NCBI RefSeq assembly: GCF_001677885.1
Contig: NZ_LOCQ01000053.1
Span: 158,631 to 222,630 of the forward strand
Length of the DNA: 64,000 bases
Source: Janthinobacterium psychrotolerans
GTDB taxonomy: Bacteria; Pseudomonadota; Gammaproteobacteria; Burkholderiales; Burkholderiaceae_D
Direction: 5' to 3'
Shown: in pieces, positions 9,105 through 16,752 of the stretch
Layout of the letters: every line of letters begins with the position of its first letter
How positions within the stretch are numbered: position 1 is the first letter of the stretch
The notes under the pieces: model-generated
Told to the model about the DNA's origin: nothing
Databases searched by the model: none
Seen by the model: only the letters and a program-made list of their open reading frames with translations
Program-made: the position numbers and the translations under genes

Positions 9105-10165
9105 GCGCAGCCAACCCCAATTCGTCCTTTGACTGCGCGGTGCTGATCGGCCGCTTCCAGCCCTTCCACAGCGGCCACGCCGGCCTGCTGCAGGCCGCCT
9201 TGTCCAGCGCCGCGCAGGTGGTGCTGGTGCTCGGTTCGGCCTTCCATGCGCGCAGCCCGAAGAACCCGTTTACGTGGCAGGAGCGGGCCGCCATGATCGC
9301 CGCCAGCCTGCCCGAAGCGCAGCGCGTGCGCGTGCACTATGTGGCCGTGCGCGACTATTATGACGACGGCCTGTGGGCCGACAGCGTGCGCCGCAAGGTG
9401 GCCGAGGCCGTGCCGCGCGCCGCGCGCGTGGCGCTGGTGGCCTGCTTCAAGGACGCCACCAGCTATTATCTGCACCACTTCCCGCAGTGGACGATGCTCA
9501 ACCAGGAGATCGATTCCAGCGCGCCGATCGGCGCCACGGCGATCCGCAAGGTGCTGTTCGAAGCGGAAGACGTCGACGTGTCGCTGGGCGCGCTGGCGCA
9601 GCTGCTGCCCAGAACAATCGCCCAGTACCTGAAGGCCTGGACCATGCTGCCGTGGTACGCGCCGCTGGTGCAGGAACACCGCGCCATCGAAGCGTATAAA
9701 ACGCGCTGGCGCACGGCGCCGTACGCGCCGATCTTCAGCACCGTCGATGCGCTGGTGCAGACGGGCGGCCATGTGCTGCTGGTCAAACGCGGTGGGTATC
9801 CGGGCAAGGATTTATGGGCGCTGCCGGGCGGCTTCCTGGAGCCGCGCGAACGCTTGCTGCAGGGTGCGATACGGGAACTGGCGGAAGAGACGCAGTTGGG
9901 CGTGCTGGCGCCGACCCTGGAAGAAGCGCTGGTCGGCGTGGCCGTGTTCGACCACCCCGACCGCAGCCAGCGCGGGCGCACCATCACGCACGCCCACCAT
10001 TTCAATCTGCAGACCAGCCAGCTGCCGGAAGTGTCGGCCGCCGACGACGCGGCGCTGGCGCAGTGGCTGCCGCTGGCCTCACTGCCGGCGATGGAGGAGC
10101 AGTTTTTCGAGGATCATTTTCATATCCTGAATCACTTTTTGAAGCTGACGCATGAGCAGCGGTAA
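9101..10165 (+). CDS. nadM: Bifunctional NMN adenylyltransferase / Nudix hydrolase
   Basis: 354 residues. N-terminal nucleotidyltransferase with GRFQPFHSGH (about 17-26), the ATP-binding motif of NadM, plus a C-terminal IGATAIRK segment. From about residue 215 follows a Nudix domain whose box starts GGFLEPRERLLQGAIRE and ends LAEETQL; the conserved Gly near the end of the box is Gln. Such fusions make NAD from NMN and ATP while the Nudix part hydrolyses ADP-ribose-like compounds. Coupled to nadE by a 4-bp overlap. The last 15 codons lie inside a 78-bp sequence that is tandemly duplicated immediately downstream. Confidence 0.93.
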   Translation: MSAANPNSSFDCAVLIGRFQPFHSGHAGLLQAALSSAAQVVLVLGSAFHARSPKNPFTWQERAAMIAASLPEAQRVRVHYVAVRDYYDDGLWADSVRRKVAEAVPRAARVALVACFKDATSYYLHHFPQWTMLNQEIDSSAPIGATAIRKVLFEAEDVDVSLGALAQLLPRTIAQYLKAWTMLPWYAPLVQEHRAIEAYKTRWRTAPYAPIFSTVDALVQTGGHVLLVKRGGYPGKDLWALPGGFLEPRERLLQGAIRELAEETQLGVLAPTLEEALVGVAVFDHPDRSQRGRTITHAHHFNLQTSQLPEVSAADDAALAQWLPLASLPAMEEQFFEDHFHILNHFLKLTHEQR

Positions 10166-10274
10166 TGTCGGATTACGCGCGGCTTTGCCGCGCGAATTCA
10201 TATCCTGAATCACTTTTTGAAGCTGACGCATGAGCAGCGGCAATGTCGGATTACGCGCGGCTTTGCCGCGCTAA
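10119..10274. repeat. 78-bp tandem duplication covering the nadM 3' end
   Basis: Copy 1 is 10119-10196 and copy 2 is 10197-10274, nearly identical by eye. Each has the last codons of nadM (TTCATATCCTGAATCAC...) plus the beginning of a REP-like palindrome. The real nadM stop TAA is in copy 1; in copy 2 the same position reads CAA, so the copied C-terminus has lost its stop. The palindrome is complete only after copy 2. Confidence 0.9.
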
Positions 10275-10284
10275 TCCGACCTAC
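10245..10284. repeat. REP-like extragenic palindrome
   Basis: Imperfect palindrome with arms GTCGGATTACGCGCGG and CCGCGCTAATCCGAC around a TTTG-type loop, ending CTAC. The same GTAGGTCGGRTTA...TAAYCCGAC pattern recurs at 27713, 40188 and 40246. Located after nadM, where it could act as an mRNA stem-loop. Part of the element is repeated in the upstream copy of the 78-bp duplication. Confidence 0.75.
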
Positions 10285-10326
10285 GGCCCTTCCTGAAGCT
10301 GACAGCGCTCTTGCCGGGCAATCGCC

Positions 10327-11289
10327 TTATGACGTCAAGCGATTCCAGCCATGGCGCACGGCATCCTTGAAGTTTTCCCAGGCCGACTGCGGGTAGGTAT
10401 GTTCCCAGTTGCTGCGCAGGTCAGGTTCCACTTCCTCCCACGGACGGCCGCGGTAGGTGTCGCTGCCGGCCATCGAGCGGCCATAGCGGTAGGCCGGATC
10501 GTAGTCCTCGAAACGGCCACCGGTCGACAGGTAAGTGGCGTCCCAGTGGCTGCGGTAGTACTGCTCGTCGGCCATGACATCGTTCGACAAGCTGTCCACG
10601 CGCGGGTAGGTGCGCACATTGCGCGTGCCGCCGCCCAGGCTGGTCGCGCCACCGGGCTGGATAAAGTCCGGTGTGTCATCTCGGGCAAACTGCTGCGAGG
10701 CCGTCGATGACTGGCTGAGGTTACCCACGGGGACGGCCGGATTGATGCCCAGCTCGGCGCCCGCGCCCAGTGGTGTGGCCTGCTGCGACAGGCTGCCGGC
10801 CTGCGCCTGCGATTGCAGGTTGGCGCCGGCACTGCCGCTCAGGTTGCCGGCGCTGCTGCCGGCATAGCCGCCGCCGGTGGTGCTGTCGTCGCGGCTCCAG
10901 CCGCCCGCGCGCCACTGCTCGCTGTGTTCCTCGATATTGAGCGGACCGAAGTCTTCGACGATGTCGCTGGCGCGGTCGATTTCCGCGTCGCTGGCGCTTT
11001 CCAGGGTCAGCACCACGTGGCCGCGCGAGACGGCTTCCGCATAGACATAGCGGTCTTCATGGCTGCCGAACAGGTCGGCAAAGAAATGCTTGATGCTGGC
11101 GACAAAGCCGTCGTCGTCGCGCCCGGTGGTGTTGGCCACGGTCGAGGTGGCCGATGGCGCGCCGCTGTAGTCGCTGGCGGAGTCGTTGAGACGGATGCGC
11201 TCGCTGCCAAAGCCCGAGGCGATCAGTTTTTGCCGTGCGCTTTCGGCCGATGCGCGGTTGTCGAATACTGCTGCCAAAGTCTGTGCCAT
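10327..11289 (-). CDS. Putative general stress protein (17M-like N-terminus)
   Basis: 320 residues. The N-terminus (MAQTLAAVFDNRASAESARQ, then KLIASGFG) and the following HVVLTLESASDAEIDRASDIVEDFGPL resemble the general-stress-protein 17M-like fold found in bacterial stress proteins. The middle (about 130-215) is Ser/Gly/Gln/Ala-rich and probably disordered. The C-terminal 80 residues are rich in Tyr, Trp and acidic residues (YYRSHWDATY, RPWEEVEPDLRSNWEH), a tail seen in a family of uncharacterised proteobacterial stress proteins. No signal peptide. Ribosome-binding site GGAG lies 7 bp before the ATG. Function not known; the neighbours (small hydrophilic proteins, Mn catalase) suggest a stress role. 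Confidence 0.75.
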   Translation of the reverse strand: MAQTLAAVFDNRASAESARQKLIASGFGSERIRLNDSASDYSGAPSATSTVANTTGRDDDGFVASIKHFFADLFGSHEDRYVYAEAVSRGHVVLTLESASDAEIDRASDIVEDFGPLNIEEHSEQWRAGGWSRDDSTTGGGYAGSSAGNLSGSAGANLQSQAQAGSLSQQATPLGAGAELGINPAVPVGNLSQSSTASQQFARDDTPDFIQPGGATSLGGGTRNVRTYPRVDSLSNDVMADEQYYRSHWDATYLSTGGRFEDYDPAYRYGRSMAGSDTYRGRPWEEVEPDLRSNWEHTYPQSAWENFKDAVRHGWNRLTS

Positions 11290-11655
11290 GATGGTCTCCG
11301 ATCGGTAAGGGATAAGGTCAATACATCATTCGCTGTAGCCGCAGCCTGTCCTTTTGTAAAAGACAGCGTCTGCAGTCATGGCACTAGTCTAGGACGAAAA
11401 ACGGCAGCGCGTCTTTCCTTTTCCGTGCGGGAATTGTTTCACGTGGGCAGGATCGGTGCGCCCACGAAGTGGCGCAGTAAGTCGATAGAAGTGCGTACTT
11501 TTTACGCGAGATGCTGGGTGTTCGGCTACATCTGCACCAGACCTGGGCCGCGCCGCAAGCGTGATTCCTACAGAGTGCGCAGCACTGCGCCGATAGCCAT
11601 TGCAGTGAGCCGCGCTAGGCTGATGAAGACGGCAGCAACCAAGGAGGACATCGCC
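11290..11655. other. 366-bp divergent intergenic region
   Basis: Lies between the divergent stress-protein gene and a small hydrophilic-protein gene and must hold both promoters. I see no long open frame with good coding character and no stable terminator. Two similar heptamers, CTAGACT (minus strand, 11386-11392) and CTAGGCT (plus strand, 11615-11621), lie at suitable distances from the two starts and might be -10 elements of a stress sigma factor; this is weak. Confidence 0.4.
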
Positions 11656-11841
11656 ATGGGCAAGTCATCATCGCAGGCCGGCCAGAACCGGCAATCGGCC
11701 ACGCCGGTGCAGGACGCGCCGGATCAGGATAGCAGCGGAAAGGGTGAACGCAACAAGCGCGGCAAGGACGCTGCCAGCCACCTCAAGGCCGGCAGCGACA
11801 AGGGCGCCGGCGGCGGCAAGAAACAGGGCCGCAAGCACTAA
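11656..11841 (+). CDS. Small hydrophilic Lys/Gly-rich protein
   Basis: 61 residues, starting at the ATG at 11656, which has a strong AAGGAGG ribosome-binding site at 11641-11647. The sequence is almost free of hydrophobic residues, rich in Gly, Lys, Ser, Gln and Asp, and ends in KKQGRKH. It looks intrinsically disordered, like small stress or DNA-binding-tail proteins. I do not recognise a named family. The strong ribosome-binding site and separation from other genes support it being real. Confidence 0.65.
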   Translation: MGKSSSQAGQNRQSATPVQDAPDQDSSGKGERNKRGKDAASHLKAGSDKGAGGGKKQGRKH

Positions 11842-11851
11842 GCACTTGCAG

Positions 11852-12316
11852 CTACACGGGCTTGGCCGTCATCAGGTAAAACACGATGATCAGCGCGAAA
11901 AACGCGGGCACGCCCAGCGCCGTCCAGAGGCGCAGGTAGCGCCAGTACAGCGCCGGCAGCGCCAGGTTGTCGCGCGCGCTCGCCTGCGCCATGTCGCGCA
12001 TGCGCATCTGCAGCCAGACCACCGGCAGCCAGCAGGCGCCGGCCACCAGGTACAGCACGATGGACCAGACGATCCACGCGCTGGCCAGCGGATAGCCGGC
12101 CAGGTGGATCATGTAAAAGCCGCTCAAGGGCTGGAACACGACGGTGGTGGCCGTAAACAGCCAGTCGGCCCGCACCACGTGGCGGCTGACGACGGCGATC
12201 GCCCGCACGTCACGGCTCAGGCTGGTAAACAGCATGTAGAAGGCCGAGCCGATGCCGGTGCCGAACAGCAGGGTCGACGAGACAATATGCAGCCATTTGA
12301 CGATCAGGTATTCCAT
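11852..12316 (-). CDS. DUF2269 family integral membrane protein
   Basis: 154 residues with four predicted transmembrane helices (about 1-28, 50-75, 80-102, 130-150). The start MEYLIVKWLHIVSSTLLFG, with a His in the first helix (KWLHI), is typical of DUF2269. The function is unknown. It begins inside the last 13 bp of the SDR-DoxX gene upstream, so the two are translationally coupled and probably work together in the inner membrane. Confidence 0.85.
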   Translation of the reverse strand: MEYLIVKWLHIVSSTLLFGTGIGSAFYMLFTSLSRDVRAIAVVSRHVVRADWLFTATTVVFQPLSGFYMIHLAGYPLASAWIVWSIVLYLVAGACWLPVVWLQMRMRDMAQASARDNLALPALYWRYLRLWTALGVPAFFALIIVFYLMTAKPV

Positions 12317-13602
12317 GGTTTTTCCTCCATTTCATACAGCAGCCACAGCACCGCCAGCATCGGCAGGTTCTTTGTCAGCGGCCCATACGGATGCGACAAG
12401 AATTCCGGCATGCGCAGCGCGATCAGCACCGTATAAAAACCGATCAGCACGGCTTGCGCAGGCCACAGCCAGCGCCGCCACGGCGGGCGCAGCATCAAGG
12501 TCGCCAGGCCGAACAGCAGGTCGAGCACGCAGGCCCCGGCCAGCAGCAGCGGCGCCAGGCTGGCCGGCATGCCGCTGCGCTCGAGCAGCCGGTAGCTGTC
12601 GGCGACCGGATACACGCCGGCCGAAACGATGGCCGTGACGATCCACACGACAGCAATCGACAGGCGCAGCAGCGGCAGCAGCCAGTCCAGCCTGGCCTGC
12701 ACGGCGGCGCCGCGCGGATCGGTGACAAAGCGCGCCACCGGCCGCGGCGCGCGTCCCAGCAGGCGCTGCATGGGCCTGGCGTCGGCCACATTGCCGCGAT
12801 CTAACATGCGCAGCGTGTCGCGGTCCGGCATGGCAAAACCCAGCAGTTTGGCCGGCGGCAGCACGGCCGGCATCAGCCAGCGCGGCAGCGGCAGCACGCG
12901 CAGGCGGCCCAGGCCCATCGCCTGGCGCAGCGCCGCCAGGTAAGCGACAAACGGCAGCGGCTCGGGGCCCACCACCGGCAGGCGGCGCGTGGCGCGCCCA
13001 CCGGCCGCGCCGGCGCCGCGCACCAGTGCCACGACCAGGTCCGTCAGGTCGTCCACATGCACTGGTTGCACCGCTTGCTGCGCCCGGCCGAAGCGCGGAT
13101 ACACGGGCAGGCTGGCCAGCATGCGCAGCAATCGCGCGCTGGCACCCTCGTCGCCATACACCAGCGAAGGCTGGACAATCACCGACGCCAGCGGCAGGCT
13201 GGCCAGAAAATCATCGGCGTTTTTTTTACTCAGGTGATACGGCGACACGGCGCCGTCGTCCGCTCCCAGCGCCGACAGCTGTATCACCAGCCGCACCTCG
13301 CGCTCGGCGCAGGCGGCAAACAGCGCGCACGGCGCCTGCGTGTGCAGGGCGGCGAAGGTTTGCGCGCCGTGTTCGGCGATGATGCCGACGCAGTTGATGA
13401 CGACGTCGATGCCGTCCAGACGCGGCAGCCAGACGTGTTTGCCCGTATCGCGCGCAAAGTCCGCCTTGATCAGGCGCAATCGCGGGTCGGCCTGGGCCGG
13501 CACATGGCGCACGGTGCAGGCGAGCTGGAAACCTTCGGCCAGCAGCGCGGTCGAAACATGGGTACCGATGAAACCGCTCATTCCCGTCAACAGTATGCGC
13601 AT
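12304..13602 (-). CDS. NAD(P)-binding SDR protein fused to a DoxX-like membrane domain
   Basis: 432 residues from the ATG at 13602 (GAGG 6 bp upstream). The N-terminal 280 residues are an atypical short-chain dehydrogenase: Rossmann motif MSGFIGTHV at about 8-16 and the catalytic-type YHLSKK at about 125-130. The C-terminal 140 residues contain about four membrane helices of DoxX type (LLRLSIAVVWIVTAIVSAGV, LLLAGACVLDLLFGLATLML). This domain pairing (YbjT-like NmrA plus DoxX) is known in proteobacteria but without an assigned reaction; a membrane-bound, quinone- or thiol-linked redox role is an inference. Coupled to the DUF2269 gene by a 13-bp overlap. Confidence 0.85.
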   Translation of the reverse strand: MRILLTGMSGFIGTHVSTALLAEGFQLACTVRHVPAQADPRLRLIKADFARDTGKHVWLPRLDGIDVVINCVGIIAEHGAQTFAALHTQAPCALFAACAEREVRLVIQLSALGADDGAVSPYHLSKKNADDFLASLPLASVIVQPSLVYGDEGASARLLRMLASLPVYPRFGRAQQAVQPVHVDDLTDLVVALVRGAGAAGGRATRRLPVVGPEPLPFVAYLAALRQAMGLGRLRVLPLPRWLMPAVLPPAKLLGFAMPDRDTLRMLDRGNVADARPMQRLLGRAPRPVARFVTDPRGAAVQARLDWLLPLLRLSIAVVWIVTAIVSAGVYPVADSYRLLERSGMPASLAPLLLAGACVLDLLFGLATLMLRPPWRRWLWPAQAVLIGFYTVLIALRMPEFLSHPYGPLTKNLPMLAVLWLLYEMEEKPWNT

Positions 13603-13690
13603 CGCTGGCCTCGTGAGGAGGGTTGGATCGCCATGCTGGCAGACGGTTCGGGCATTCAATTTGTTCCCGCTTAAACCCTGGAGAAAAACC

Positions 13691-14158
13691 ATGAAAGCCT
13701 TTCCTCTGGCCCTGCGCCATGGCGCCCTGTCGGGCAGCCTCGCTTCGATTTTGTCGGCCGCCGCGCTGGCCGCCTGCGGCAAGCGTGAAACGGGCAGCAT
13801 GTTTGCCGCCGTCAATGCGATCAGCCACTGGCTGTGGGGCGACCGCGCCGCCTTGCGCGACGAACCCTCGTTCAGGCACACGGCGCTTGGCTATGCGATC
13901 CACCATGCCAGCGGCATGTTCTGGGGCGTGCTGTTCGAGCGCTATGTGAGCCGCATCCTCGACCGGAAAAAGGTGGCGCCGACGCTGGCCGCCGCCGCCG
14001 GCGCCACCGCCGTGGCCTGCTTCGTCGACTACCAGTTGACGCCGCACCGGCTGCAGCCCGGCTATGAAATGCGCCTGTCGCGCCCCGCCCTGCTGCTGGT
14101 GTATGGCGCCTTTGGCGCGGGCCTGGCGGCGGGCGCCTGGTGGCTGCGGCGGCGCTGA
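13691..14158 (+). CDS. Hypothetical membrane protein
   Basis: 155 residues from the ATG at 13691, which has GGAG 8 bp upstream. An N-terminal hydrophobic stretch with a cysteine (AALAACGK) might be mistaken for a lipobox, but the segment continues into at least two further membrane helices (about 65-100 and 135-150), including HHASGMFWGVLFERY and LLLVYGAFGAGLAAGAWWL. I do not recognise a characterised family. Divergent from the SDR-DoxX gene and upstream of the small stress protein and catalase genes. Confidence 0.7.
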   Translation: MKAFPLALRHGALSGSLASILSAAALAACGKRETGSMFAAVNAISHWLWGDRAALRDEPSFRHTALGYAIHHASGMFWGVLFERYVSRILDRKKVAPTLAAAAGATAVACFVDYQLTPHRLQPGYEMRLSRPALLLVYGAFGAGLAAGAWWLRRR

Positions 14159-14263
14159 CAGCGCTGGCGGGTTTTCTTCCTACACGCGGGCACGCCGCGC
14201 GCCTATCTTGCCGGCGCGCCGGCGCCGTTAGCATGAGGTCACATCATCAATCGAGGAGGCATC

Positions 14264-14620
14264 ATGGAAGAAAAACACGGCAACACCCCACAGCACCCGA
14301 CCGACCAGGGCCGCAATACGCGCATGGACAAGACCGACGCCGACAAGGCCACCGGCGACCCGTACGCCAACCAGGGCGGCGGCAAGCTGGCCAGCGGCAC
14401 TGCCAACAGCGGCCACTGGGCCAACGACGTGATCACGCCGCAGGGCGCGCCCGACCCGGTCGAGCAGCAAAACATGCATACCCTCGGCCAGCCGGACAGC
14501 CATGCCAACGTCAAGGGCTCGGGCCAGCAGCCGCAGAGCGAAGCGGGCAAGCTGGCCGACGACCGTCCCGGCCGCAACGAATCGAAAGACATCCACAGAT
14601 CAATCAATCAGCACGAGTAG
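14264..14620 (+). CDS. Small hydrophilic protein upstream of manganese catalase
   Basis: 118 residues with a strong ribosome-binding site (GAGGAGG) 5 bp before the ATG. Very hydrophilic, rich in Gly, Asp, Asn, Gln and His, no membrane segment, probably disordered. Not a family I can name. Only 29 bp separate it from the manganese catalase gene, so the two are likely co-transcribed; a role in desiccation or oxidative stress is an inference from context and composition. Confidence 0.7.
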   Translation: MEEKHGNTPQHPTDQGRNTRMDKTDADKATGDPYANQGGGKLASGTANSGHWANDVITPQGAPDPVEQQNMHTLGQPDSHANVKGSGQQPQSEAGKLADDRPGRNESKDIHRSINQHE

Positions 14621-14649
14621 GTGCGCGTGCTGCAGACGAGGAGCACACC

Positions 14650-15558
14650 ATGTTTGCACACAACAAGCGACTGCAATATACGGTCAGGGTGGAGCAGCCC
14701 AATCCCGGGCTGGCCAACCTGATGCTGGAACAATTCGGCGGCCCGCAGGGCGAGCTGGCGGCCGCCTGCCGCTATTTCACGCAGGCCCTGTCCGAGGACG
14801 ATCCGGGCCGCAAGGACATGCTGTTCGATATCGCCACCGAAGAGCTGAGCCACCTGGAAGTGATCGGCAATATCGTCGTCATGCTCAACAAGGGCGCCAA
14901 GGGCCGGCTGGCCGAAGGCGTGGACCTGGCAGGCGAGCTGTATCGCAACATCACGGGCGCCGGCAATGACAGCCACGTCACCCAGCTGCTGTATGGCGGT
15001 GGCGCGCCGCTGGTCAATTCGGCCGGCGTGCCGTGGACGGCCGCCTATGTCGACACCATCGGCGAGCCGACGGCCGACCTGCGTTCGAATATCGCGGCCG
15101 AGGCGCGCGCCAAGATCGTCTACGAACGGCTGATCAACCTGACGGACGACCCGGGCGTGAAGGAAGCGCTGGGCTTTCTGATGACGCGCGAAGTGGCGCA
15201 CCAGAAGTCGTTTGAAAAAGCCCTGTATTCGATCGAACCGAACTTCCCTCCAGGCAAACTGCCGGGTGACCCGCAGTACACCGATGTGTACTTCAACATG
15301 TCGCAGGGACCAGGCGAAGAACGCGGACCGTGGAACCAGGGCGGCAAATGGCAGTATGTGTCCGATCCGCGCCAGCAGATGGCGGTCGACGGCGGCACCG
15401 GCGAAGCGGAAGTGAAACTGCCGAAAGACGACCTGGCCACGGTGCAGCAGATGGCCGCGCGCACGGCGTCCAATCCGTCGGCCGATCCGCTGACGGGCGC
15501 CGAACTGGGCATGCGGCCCAACGGCAGCGATGGCGCCACCCCATCCATGCCATTGTAG
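14650..15558 (+). CDS. Manganese catalase
   Basis: 302 residues from the ATG at 14650. The dimanganese ligands of the ferritin-like four-helix bundle are visible: E35 (QGELAAACRYF), E65 and H68 (ATEELSHLE), a later Glu in NIAAEARAKIVYE and a His in TREVAHQKSFEKAL. The C-terminal part FNMSQGPGEERGPWNQG is also typical. It splits hydrogen peroxide to water and oxygen without heme. The C-terminal tail is Pro/Ser/Gly-rich. Follows a small hydrophilic-protein gene and precedes a ZIP-type metal transporter that could help supply metal. Confidence 0.93.
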   Translation: MFAHNKRLQYTVRVEQPNPGLANLMLEQFGGPQGELAAACRYFTQALSEDDPGRKDMLFDIATEELSHLEVIGNIVVMLNKGAKGRLAEGVDLAGELYRNITGAGNDSHVTQLLYGGGAPLVNSAGVPWTAAYVDTIGEPTADLRSNIAAEARAKIVYERLINLTDDPGVKEALGFLMTREVAHQKSFEKALYSIEPNFPPGKLPGDPQYTDVYFNMSQGPGEERGPWNQGGKWQYVSDPRQQMAVDGGTGEAEVKLPKDDLATVQQMAARTASNPSADPLTGAELGMRPNGSDGATPSMPL

Positions 15559-15579
15559 CGCCGTGCGCCTGGCACCAGC

Positions 15580-16488
15580 GTGAACACGCCGCGCGCGCTG
15601 CAGGCCCTGGCCAGGCACTGGTCCTGGCCCCATGCACTGGGCTTTGCCCTGTGCAGCGGCGGCGCGCTGCTGCTCCTGTACGCGCTGGCGACCCAGCTGG
15701 CGCTGCGCAACGCCCAGCTGGTGCCGGCCCTGATCGGCGGCGCCATGGCGGCCGGCGCCACCGCGCTGGGCACCTTGCCGGTGCTGCTGTCGCATAAATT
15801 TTCACAGCGCGGCTACGACTGCTTTCTCGGCTTTGGCGCCGGCGTGATGCTGGCGGCCACCGCCTTTTCGCTGGTGCTGCCGGCGCTGGCGGCGGCCAGG
15901 CCGCGCGCGGCCACCCCCATGGAGGCCAGCCTGCTGGTGGCCTTTGCCATGGGCCTGGGCATGCTGCTCATTATCGCCCTCAACCTGGTGGTGCGCGAGC
16001 GCGTGCAGGGCGGCGCGCTGGCCGAGGTGACAGCGCATGCCGGCAGCCTGAAACGCGTGTGGATTTTTGTGTTTGCCGTCACCTTGCACAACCTGCCCGA
16101 AGGCCTGGCGATCGGTGTCGGCTATGCGGGCGTGGAACTCGATCGCGCCAACGCGCTGGCGGCCGGCATCGCCATCCAGGACGTGCCCGAAGGGCTGGTG
16201 GTGGCGCTGGCGCTGCGCAGCGTGGGCTACAGCCGGCGCCTGGCGGTGGCCATGGGCGCCGCCTCGGGCCTGGTCGAACCGGTCGCGGCGCTCGCCGGCC
16301 TGGCCCTGATCGGCCTGTCGTCCGCCCTGCTGCCGTGGGGCCTGGCGGCGGCTGCCGGCGCCATGCTGTTCGTCATCGTGCACGACGCCATCCCCGAAGC
16401 GCACCGCAGCGGCAATGGCGGTTTTGCCAGCACCGCGCTGGTGTTCGGTTTTCTGTTGATGATGGTGCTCGATACGGCCCTGAGTTGA
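15580..16488 (+). CDS. ZIP-family metal transporter
   Basis: 302 residues with about eight membrane helices. The metal path signatures of the ZIP family are present: TLHNLPEGLAIGVG in helix IV and IAIQDVPEGLVVALAL in helix V (Asn replaced by Asp in the second motif), plus a HDAIPEAH segment in helix VII. Likely imports a divalent metal such as Zn, Mn or Fe; specificity is not readable. The start is a GTG at 15580 with a poor ribosome-binding site, 21 bp after the manganese catalase stop, which suggests translational dependence on the catalase gene. Confidence 0.88.
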   Translation: MNTPRALQALARHWSWPHALGFALCSGGALLLLYALATQLALRNAQLVPALIGGAMAAGATALGTLPVLLSHKFSQRGYDCFLGFGAGVMLAATAFSLVLPALAAARPRAATPMEASLLVAFAMGLGMLLIIALNLVVRERVQGGALAEVTAHAGSLKRVWIFVFAVTLHNLPEGLAIGVGYAGVELDRANALAAGIAIQDVPEGLVVALALRSVGYSRRLAVAMGAASGLVEPVAALAGLALIGLSSALLPWGLAAAAGAMLFVIVHDAIPEAHRSGNGGFASTALVFGFLLMMVLDTALS

Positions 16489-16752
16489 AAAGATTGTACT
16501 TGCCATGGACCGGGTTGTTTGGCATGATCGACGGCATGAATCCGCCAAACATCACCGTCACGCATCACCGCCACGTCGCCGCAGACGCTGGCCGGGCCGC
16601 GCTCGCCGGTGGCGGACAGTCCTGCTCCATTATTCGAATTATTCAGGGTCGCTGAGCTGCGGCTGCGCCGGTGCTCGGCGCCCCCGGTCCACAGCGCATC
16701 ATCGCGCGCGGTCACTGCCCGCGTTCCCCCGAATAGTCACCATGGAGCACCC

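Noticed and set aside
12304..13881. A longer 525-codon version of the SDR-DoxX gene.
   Set aside because: The Rossmann fold begins directly at MRILLTGMSGFIG (13602), and the extension would overlap the divergent gene at 13691.
16609..16752. N-terminal extension of the PLP dehydratase.
   Set aside because: The extra 48 residues resemble no dehydratase and the ATG at 16753 has its own ribosome-binding site.
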